The translations under genes were made by a program, and so were the position numbers. From assembly GCA_018971405.1 (NCBI GenBank), contig JAGXAX010000011.1:1-14312 (forward strand): DNA of 14,312 nucleotides, given 5' to 3'. The notes under the pieces were generated by a model. It did not search any database, had not been told where the DNA came from, and was given only the letters and a program-made list of their open reading frames with translations. How positions within the stretch are numbered: the stretch's first letter is position 1; each line of letters begins with the position of its first letter. The DNA is from Alphaproteobacteria bacterium (GTDB lineage: Bacteria > Pseudomonadota > Alphaproteobacteria > Micavibrionales > UBA2020). Shown here piece after piece: positions 9,958-14,312 of this stretch.

Positions 9958-10965
9958 ATGACTACCAAAATTTCCATCAACGGTTTCGGCCGCATCGGCC
10001 GTCTCGTGCTGCGCGCGATCATGGAGAGCGGGCGCAACGACGTCTCCGTCGTCGCCATCAACGACCTCGCCACCGCCGAGGCCAACGCCCACCTGCTGAA
10101 ATACGATTCCAACCACGGGCGCTTCGCCGGCGACGTGAAGGTCAGCGGCGACAGGCTGATCGTCAACGGCCACGAGATTTTGATGACGCAGCAGAGAGAC
10201 CCGGCGGCGCTGCCGTGGAAAAGCCTCGGCGTCGACGTGGCGATGGAGTGCACCGGACTGTTCACCAAAAAAGCCGACGCGGAAAAGCACATCGCCGCCG
10301 GCGCGCGCAAAGTGCTGATCTCCGCGCCCGCGACGGACGAGGACATCACCGTCGTCTACGGCGTCAACCACGACAAGCTCGCCGCCGCGCACACCGTCGT
10401 TTCCAACGCCTCCTGCACGACGAACTGCCTTGCGCCCGTGGCCTTCGCGCTCCACAGGGCGATCGGCATCCAGAACGGTTTCATGACGACGATCCACAGC
10501 TACACCGGAGATCAACCCACATTGGACACGATGCACAAGGACCTGCACCGCGCCCGCGCCGCCGCCTGCAACATGGTGCCGACCTCGACCGGCGCGGCCA
10601 AGGCCGTCGGCAAGGTTCTGCCGGAACTCAAAGGCAAGCTCGACGGCGTTTCGATCCGCGTGCCGACGCCCAATGTTTCCGTGATCGACTTCAAGTTCAA
10701 CGCCGCCAAGCCGACGACCGTTGAGGAAGTCAATGCGGCGATCATCAAGGCCGCCGACGGGCCGCTCAAAGGCATCCTCGGCTATTACGACGAGCCGCTG
10801 GTCAGCCATGATTTCAACCACGATCCGCGCTCGAGCATCTTTGCACTCAATGAAACCAAGGTCATCGAAGGCACGCTGGTGCGAGTCATGAGCTGGTATG
10901 ACAACGAATGGGGCTTTTCCAACCGCATGTCGGACACGGCGGCGGTGATGGCGGCGCTGAAATAG
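9958..10965 (+). CDS. gap: Glyceraldehyde-3-phosphate dehydrogenase
   Basis: 335 residues, standard length for a phosphorylating GAPDH, which converts glyceraldehyde-3-phosphate, NAD(P)+ and phosphate to 1,3-bisphosphoglycerate. The N terminus is ISINGFGRIGRLVLRA (Rossmann fold). Asp36 in AIND at the end of the second strand suggests NAD use. The active site is SNASCTTNCLAP with Cys153. HSYTGDQ, RARAAACNMVPTSTGAAKA and the terminal SWYDNEWGFSNRMSD are all present. ATG 9958 is preceded by AAGGAGAG eight bases upstream, a strong site that decides the start. Phosphoglycerate kinase, its pathway partner and a common downstream neighbour, is absent; two unknown membrane-type proteins follow. A pair of AT-rich inverted repeats overlaps the stop codon. 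Confidence 0.97.
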   Translation: MTTKISINGFGRIGRLVLRAIMESGRNDVSVVAINDLATAEANAHLLKYDSNHGRFAGDVKVSGDRLIVNGHEILMTQQRDPAALPWKSLGVDVAMECTGLFTKKADAEKHIAAGARKVLISAPATDEDITVVYGVNHDKLAAAHTVVSNASCTTNCLAPVAFALHRAIGIQNGFMTTIHSYTGDQPTLDTMHKDLHRARAAACNMVPTSTGAAKAVGKVLPELKGKLDGVSIRVPTPNVSVIDFKFNAAKPTTVEEVNAAIIKAADGPLKGILGYYDEPLVSHDFNHDPRSSIFALNETKVIEGTLVRVMSWYDNEWGFSNRMSDTAAVMAALK

Positions 10966-10985
10966 AAATTTTATTTCTATAAAAT
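10962..10985 (+). repeat. Overlapping AT-rich inverted repeats at the gap 3' end
   Basis: ATAGAAAT (10962-10969) pairs with ATTTCTAT (10973-10980) around a TTT loop, and the overlapping ATTTTAT (10968-10974) pairs with ATAAAAT (10979-10985) around TTCT. The two hairpins exclude each other, and the first contains the gap stop codon. There is no clear T tract after either, so termination is uncertain. Confidence 0.45.
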
Positions 10986-11054
10986 AAATTGCTCCCTGAT
11001 AATTTCCCGAGTATACGGAAGGGGAATTGTTTCCTTAAAAAAAAGTTTGATGTC

Positions 11055-11555
11055 ATGTTTAAAAAATATCTGAAATCCGTTTACGCCAAAGGCTATAACC
11101 TGATGAGCTTCGCCACGCGCCCTGACGGCGCGATCACGGCGGCGCGCGTGGCTGGTGATGTGACCGGCCTTTTCGGCGGAACGGTTTTATCGGCAGTTGG
11201 CCTTGCCGCTATGGTGACTTCCCCGTTTCTGCTTTTGGCGGGCATCGGTCTTGCGGTCTCTGCGGCGACGCTCCCTCTGGCGGCGGGGCTGGCTGTCGCG
11301 GGCGTGGTGTGCGCGGCTGGCGGCGCCGCTGCGGGGGCGCTTGGCCTTGGCATGACGGATGCGGCCTATCACAGGTGGGGAATGACGAGCATCGGCGAAG
11401 ATATGCTGTCTCTGCCGCGCGATGTCAGGAACTCTGTAAGCTGGACAGCGCGGAAATTGCGTCCGCTGTTTAAAAAGGCGCATGATCGGGTCACTCCGGT
11501 GCATAACGCGCCGCGTCCGGATAATACGCAAAACGCCGGCAAGCTTGAGCTTTGA
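11055..11555 (+). CDS. Uncharacterised membrane-type protein, paralogue A
   Basis: 166 residues, no recognised family. Layout: a basic, probably amphipathic N terminus (MFKKYLKSVYAKGYN, 1-15), a polar stretch to about 37, a long Gly/Ala/Val/Leu-rich hydrophobic region at 39-99 able to form two or three membrane helices, then a basic tail from about 105. The tail contains SWTARKLRPLFKKAHD (129-144), nearly identical to WTARKLRHPFRKAHD in the next gene. N-terminal residues also align (F-K-x-x-[LI]-x-S-x-Y and later A-x-R with a GG-VL entry to the hydrophobic core), so the two are paralogues. No signal peptide cleavage site is evident. ATG 11055 has a weak ribosome-binding site; an in-frame TTG at 10989 would add 22 unlikely residues. 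The 5' region is markedly AT-rich. It lies between gap and fba. Function unknown. Confidence 0.72.
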   Translation: MFKKYLKSVYAKGYNLMSFATRPDGAITAARVAGDVTGLFGGTVLSAVGLAAMVTSPFLLLAGIGLAVSAATLPLAAGLAVAGVVCAAGGAAAGALGLGMTDAAYHRWGMTSIGEDMLSLPRDVRNSVSWTARKLRPLFKKAHDRVTPVHNAPRPDNTQNAGKLEL

Positions 11556-11721
11556 GGCGAAAGCCGCTACCATCGGAACGCGGCGGGCATCCGTCCGCTT
11601 CTCTGCCGGTAAGTTTTATATTACGGTAAATTAAATAACGATATGTGCGGACATCAAAAGGCGCTAGTCTGCGCCGGTATTTGTTCCGTTAAATGCAACG
11701 ATCTGTAAAAAAGGAGTCAGG

Positions 11722-12237
11722 ATGATGGCAGTCGGTCAGTTTTTCAAGAATATGATCACGTCTTTTTATCGCGGCGGCGAGCAGTTCACCGAATCGGTGT
11801 CGCGCGGCATGGATCCGGTCAAGGCGCGGCGAATCGGCCGCGCGGTCGACGCCATCGGCGGCGGCGTGCTCACCTACATGGGCGCGGCCGGTCTGGTCGG
11901 CAACGCCCTTGGCATTGCGGCGCTCGTTTCGGCGGCGGGCCTCGTGTCCGCGCCCGTGGTGGTCACGACGCTCGCCACCACGGCCGTGTTCGGCACGCTC
12001 AACGTGCTCGGCACGGCGTTCGGCCTCGGCCTTTTAAGCGCCGCGGCGCAGAAGACCGGCCTGCCCGCGCCGCACGCCGTCGCGCAGCGCGTCGCCCATG
12101 AAACCGCTCGCCCCTTCAAATGGACGGCGCGGAAGCTCCGTCACCCGTTCCGGAAGGCGCACGACGGCCAAAAGGCCCCGAAAAAACAGCCGAAAATGAA
12201 ACGCACCGGCCCGAAACCGGGCAGCTATAAGCTCTAA
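11722..12237 (+). CDS. Uncharacterised membrane-type protein, paralogue B
   Basis: 171 residues from ATG 11722; the adjacent ATG 11725 has better spacing (eight bases) from AGGAG at 11712-11716, and either may be used. N terminus QFFKNMITSFYRGGE is amphipathic. DPVKARRIGRAVD (31-43) is basic, and 45-109 is a Gly/Ala/Val/Thr-rich hydrophobic stretch with AFGLGLLSAAAQ, suited to two membrane helices. The tail is strongly basic, with WTARKLRHPFRKAHD (134-148) and a Lys/Pro-rich end (KKQPKMKRTGPKPGSYKL). It shares order and motifs with the gene 166 bp upstream but little sequence in the hydrophobic core, so the duplication is old. GC content looks like the rest of the genome. A strong terminator 31 bp downstream closes its transcript. 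Its function is unknown; a membrane-anchored, nucleic-acid- or lipid-headgroup-binding tail is only a guess. Confidence 0.75.
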   Translation: MMAVGQFFKNMITSFYRGGEQFTESVSRGMDPVKARRIGRAVDAIGGGVLTYMGAAGLVGNALGIAALVSAAGLVSAPVVVTTLATTAVFGTLNVLGTAFGLGLLSAAAQKTGLPAPHAVAQRVAHETARPFKWTARKLRHPFRKAHDGQKAPKKQPKMKRTGPKPGSYKL

Positions 12238-12243
12238 TATTCC

Positions 12244-12271
12244 TTGATTCGCCGGAATAAGGCTTTACGAT
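12244..12271 (+). promoter_or_regulatory. Possible fba promoter overlapping the terminator
   Basis: TTGATT (12244-12249) and TACGAT (12266-12271) are 16 bases apart, each four of six to consensus. The -10 overlaps the first three bases of the terminator's left arm, and initiation near 12278 would remove most of that arm, so the hairpin could not form in the fba transcript. There is no room for a promoter between the terminator and fba. Confidence 0.35.
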
Positions 12272-12305
12272 GCGGCGTGAACGGCTTTCACGCCGCATCT
12301 TTTTT
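12269..12305 (+). terminator. Strong rho-independent terminator after paralogue B
   Basis: GATGCGGCGTGAA (12269-12281) and TTCACGCCGCATC (12287-12299) form a perfect 13-bp GC-rich stem around a five-base CGGCT loop, followed by six Ts (12300-12305). It lies 31 bases after the paralogue B stop and ends 18 bases before the fba ATG. It should stop transcription arriving from upstream. Confidence 0.9.
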
Positions 12306-12323
12306 CAATCTAGGAGAACCCCC

Positions 12324-13247
12324 ATGCGCGTCACCCAGAAGGTCAAAAAAATCCTCGGCTATTACGAGAGCGACAATCCGGGAACGAAAGCCAGCCTCTG
12401 CCGCATCCTGATGCACGGCAAGCTCGGCGGAACGGGCAAGATGGTCATCCTGCCGGTCGATCAGGGGTTCGAGCACGGGCCGGCGCGCAGCTTCGCCATC
12501 AACCCCGAAGGCTATGATCCGCATTACCATTACCAGCTGGCGGTCGACGCGGGCTGCAACGCCTACGCGGCGCCGCTCGGCGCGCTGGAGGCGGGCGCGG
12601 ACACTTTCGCGGGGGCTATCCCGCTGATCCTGAAAATCAACAGCTCCAACAGCCTGATTTCGGCGAAGGACCAGTCGGTCACCGGCAGCGTCGCCGACGC
12701 GCTCCGCCTCGGCTGCTCGGCCATCGGCTTCACCATCTATCCCGGCTCCGAGCACATGCTGGAGATGCAGGAAGAAATCACCCAGCTTTCCGAGGAGGCG
12801 AAGTCCGTCGGCCTCGCCACGGTCATCTGGTCTTACGTGCGCGGGCCTTCCATTTCCAAGGACGGCGAAACCGCCATCGATAACATCGCCTACGGCGCGC
12901 ACATGGCGGCGCAGCTCGGCGCCCACATCATCAAGGTCAAGCTGCCGACCGACCATCTTGAACTGCCGGAAGCGAAAAAAGTTTATCTCGACCGCAAAAT
13001 CCCCATCAAGACGCAGGCGGAGCGCGTGCGCCACGTCATGCAGTCGTCCTTCAACGGGCGGCGGCTGGTGGTTTTCTCCGGCGGCGCGGCCAAGGGTGAG
13101 AATGCCGTGCTCGAAGACGCCCGCGCGATTTATGAAGGCGGCGGCAACGGTTCTATCATGGGCCGCAACGCCTTCCAGCGCCCGCGCGAGGAGGCCCTGA
13201 AGCTGCTCGACGACGTGATGCAGGTCTATCTCGGCAAGGGCGGTTGA
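12324..13247 (+). CDS. fba: Class I fructose-bisphosphate aldolase, DhnA/FbaB type
   Basis: 307 residues. It cleaves fructose-1,6-bisphosphate into glyceraldehyde-3-phosphate and dihydroxyacetone phosphate by a Schiff-base mechanism without metal. It belongs to the archaeal/FbaB (DhnA) class I family: VILPVDQGFEHGP (41-53) is the first-strand substrate loop with Asp46, KINSSNSL follows, and GSVADALRLGCSAIGFTIYPGS is typical. AHIIKVKLPTD carries the likely Schiff-base lysine (Lys204, by position in the family; Lys206 is the alternative). FSGGAAKGE and GGNGSIMGRNAFQR form the phosphate-binding end of the TIM barrel. ATG 12324 is preceded by TAGGAGAA with good spacing. A strong terminator just upstream separates it from paralogue B, so it needs its own promoter. 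It is the third central-carbon enzyme of the cluster and is convergent with the metallopeptidase-like gene. Confidence 0.95.
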   Translation: MRVTQKVKKILGYYESDNPGTKASLCRILMHGKLGGTGKMVILPVDQGFEHGPARSFAINPEGYDPHYHYQLAVDAGCNAYAAPLGALEAGADTFAGAIPLILKINSSNSLISAKDQSVTGSVADALRLGCSAIGFTIYPGSEHMLEMQEEITQLSEEAKSVGLATVIWSYVRGPSISKDGETAIDNIAYGAHMAAQLGAHIIKVKLPTDHLELPEAKKVYLDRKIPIKTQAERVRHVMQSSFNGRRLVVFSGGAAKGENAVLEDARAIYEGGGNGSIMGRNAFQRPREEALKLLDDVMQVYLGKGG

Positions 13248-14037
13248 GATCGGTAGCCTTTTGATGGGCCTGGACATTCGCCAGGCACAGAAAGAGGTTC
13301 TTCCGGACATTCTGGACATCAGGTTCCGGACTTACGTGTTTCATGCGCCGTGGCCGTAAACGGCACAAGAGGCGACGACGCTGCTCGCAGATGTGGACAA
13401 GGAAGAGCTTGTCGGCGGGAATTTTTTTATCGTAAGCCTCGTCCAGCAATTTATCCGCAAAGGCGACGGTTGCGCGCGGGCTCATGGCGGCAAAGTCAAC
13501 CGCGTCATTCAACAGCAGAATCTTCTCGATTGTCGGACTCGTGAAGTGGTTGATGTAGTTTTCCGCCAAGCGAGATGCACGGACATACATAAGCTCTTTA
13601 AGGTCTGCGGCGCTTGCGCGGCCATGTCTTTGAATATAGCGCAGGCAGGCGTACGCATCTGCTGCGTTTTCGCTGTATAGCCCCCCGCGCAGCCCGTAAG
13701 GCATGACAAGATGGCCGACTTCATGATCGAAAACAAATTGCGACTCGCGCAACCGGGAAGAAAATTTAAAACCGTTCTTCCGCAGCATGTCGTTTTCTCG
13801 CGGGTGCAGGGCGACAAGCCGGTATATTCCATCGCAAGAAGCCCGCGGGCCTTCTTTTATCGTAACGGCGATCGCGCGCCTGAAAGCCGCGCTGCTATTG
13901 ATGACCTTGAGAATTTGTTCCTCGAGATTTTCGTCGGGGTGGACAAGGCGTCCGGTTCTTTCTCCGGTTTCAACAAAAAAACCCGGCTTGTCCGCAAATT
14001 GGGTTCGATTTGATTTATAAAGAGAATATTCTCTCAA
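13156..14037 (-). CDS. Putative HExxH zinc metallopeptidase-like protein, family unknown
   Basis: Up to 293 residues, no family recognised. FDHEVGHLVMPYG (104-115) contains HEVGH (105-109), and 14 residues later ENAAD (123-127) fits the E-x-x-A-D second motif of gluzincins such as M48 peptidases. Together these would give two His and one Glu zinc ligand with Glu106 as general base. The rest (ADLKELMYVRASRLAENYINHF, TSPTIEKILLLNDAVDF) looks helical; there is no signal peptide or membrane segment, so it is probably cytoplasmic. The start is a TTG (14035-14037) overlapping the pheT stop as TTGA, implying translational coupling; no ATG occurs before residue 84. The last 30 residues lie antisense to the end of fba and are Arg/Pro-rich, so the true C terminus may be shorter and a frameshift near 13250-13390 is possible. 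Confidence 0.62.
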   Translation of the reverse strand: MREYSLYKSNRTQFADKPGFFVETGERTGRLVHPDENLEEQILKVINSSAAFRRAIAVTIKEGPRASCDGIYRLVALHPRENDMLRKNGFKFSSRLRESQFVFDHEVGHLVMPYGLRGGLYSENAADAYACLRYIQRHGRASAADLKELMYVRASRLAENYINHFTSPTIEKILLLNDAVDFAAMSPRATVAFADKLLDEAYDKKIPADKLFLVHICEQRRRLLCRLRPRRMKHVSPEPDVQNVRKNLFLCLANVQAHQKATDLNRPCRDRPASRRRAASGPPRAGAGRRCGP

Positions 14038-14312
14038 GCCCTGAGCACGCCGCCGATGTTTTTCACGGCGTCGATGATCTTCGTGCCGGTTGCGGAGATT
14101 TCCTCGTCGGTGAGGGTTTTCTCGACCGGCTGCAAGGTCACGGCGACGGCGACGGATTTCTTTCCTGTCTCCACGCCTTTGCCCGCGTAAACGTCGAAAA
14201 TCTCCACCGCGTCGATCAATTTTTTATCCGCGGACGCCACGGCGCGGACGAGCTTTTCCGCCTCCAGCTTTTCATCGACGATGAAGGCGAAGTCGCGGCT
14301 CACCGGCTGGAA
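14034..14312 (-). CDS. pheT: Phenylalanyl-tRNA synthetase beta subunit, 3' end only
   Basis: The gene runs in from the right edge on the minus strand. The 92 visible residues are its C-terminal FDX-ACB (anticodon-binding-like, ferredoxin-fold) domain, which recognises tRNA-Phe in the alpha2-beta2 synthetase. Landmarks are FQPVSRDFAFIVDE at the edge, VEIFDVYAGKGVETGKKSVAVAVTLQP, and KTLTDEEI near the end, with stop TGA at 14034-14036. A GTG at 14301-14303 is an internal valine, not a start. The stop overlaps the TTG of the downstream metallopeptidase-like gene. Identification is secure even though most of the protein lies outside the window. Confidence 0.94.
   Translation of the reverse strand, partial: FQPVSRDFAFIVDEKLEAEKLVRAVASADKKLIDAVEIFDVYAGKGVETGKKSVAVAVTLQPVEKTLTDEEISATGTKIIDAVKNIGGVLRA

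Noticed and set aside
12288..13319. Open frame antisense to fba
   Set aside because: Mirror of a well-supported aldolase gene and composed of His/Arg/Val/Asp-rich shadow sequence.

Overview
The window is GC-rich, densely packed bacterial chromosome and looks alphaproteobacterial. The clues are DnaN ending in LMPMRV, the FDX-ACB tail of PheT, a full-length single-chain GcvP, and a transketolase/GAPDH/class I aldolase cluster. I cannot place it more precisely. Fifteen protein genes are supported, two of them cut by the window edges. No tRNA, rRNA, CRISPR array, transposase or glycine riboswitch was seen.

Left part (1-2620): the 3' two thirds of dnaN (sliding clamp, +) is followed not by recF but by a CatB/Vat-like hexapeptide acetyltransferase gene (+). 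That gene's 5' region contains a 10-base C run that may shift the frame. Convergent with it on the minus strand are a small putative lipoprotein and trpS (tryptophanyl-tRNA synthetase).

Central part (2620-7232): a short divergent control region separates trpS from the glycine cleavage operon gcvT-gcvH-gcvP (+). The region holds a good trpS promoter and an operator-like 7-bp dyad. The operon encodes the T, H and P proteins that oxidise glycine to CO2, ammonia, NADH and a methylene group on tetrahydrofolate. The L protein is not in the window.

Right-centre (7279-13247): transketolase, a GNAT acetyltransferase, GAPDH and a DhnA-type class I fructose-bisphosphate aldolase, all on the plus strand. 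They form a lower-glycolysis/pentose-phosphate cluster. Phosphoglycerate kinase, often found between gap and fba in alphaproteobacteria, is absent. In its place are two small uncharacterised membrane-type proteins that are paralogues of each other (shared C-terminal WTARKLR...F.KAHD block, shared N-terminal pattern). A strong intrinsic terminator separates the second from fba, and the likely fba promoter overlaps the terminator stem.

Right edge (13156-14312, minus strand): the 3' end of pheT is followed, through a TTGA stop/start overlap, by an unrecognised protein with HEVGH and ENAAD motifs (a gluzincin-type zinc peptidase signature). Its frame runs 92 bp into the 3' end of the convergent fba gene.

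The best candidates for something undescribed are the paralogous membrane-protein pair between gap and fba, and the HEVGH/ENAAD protein coupled to pheT.
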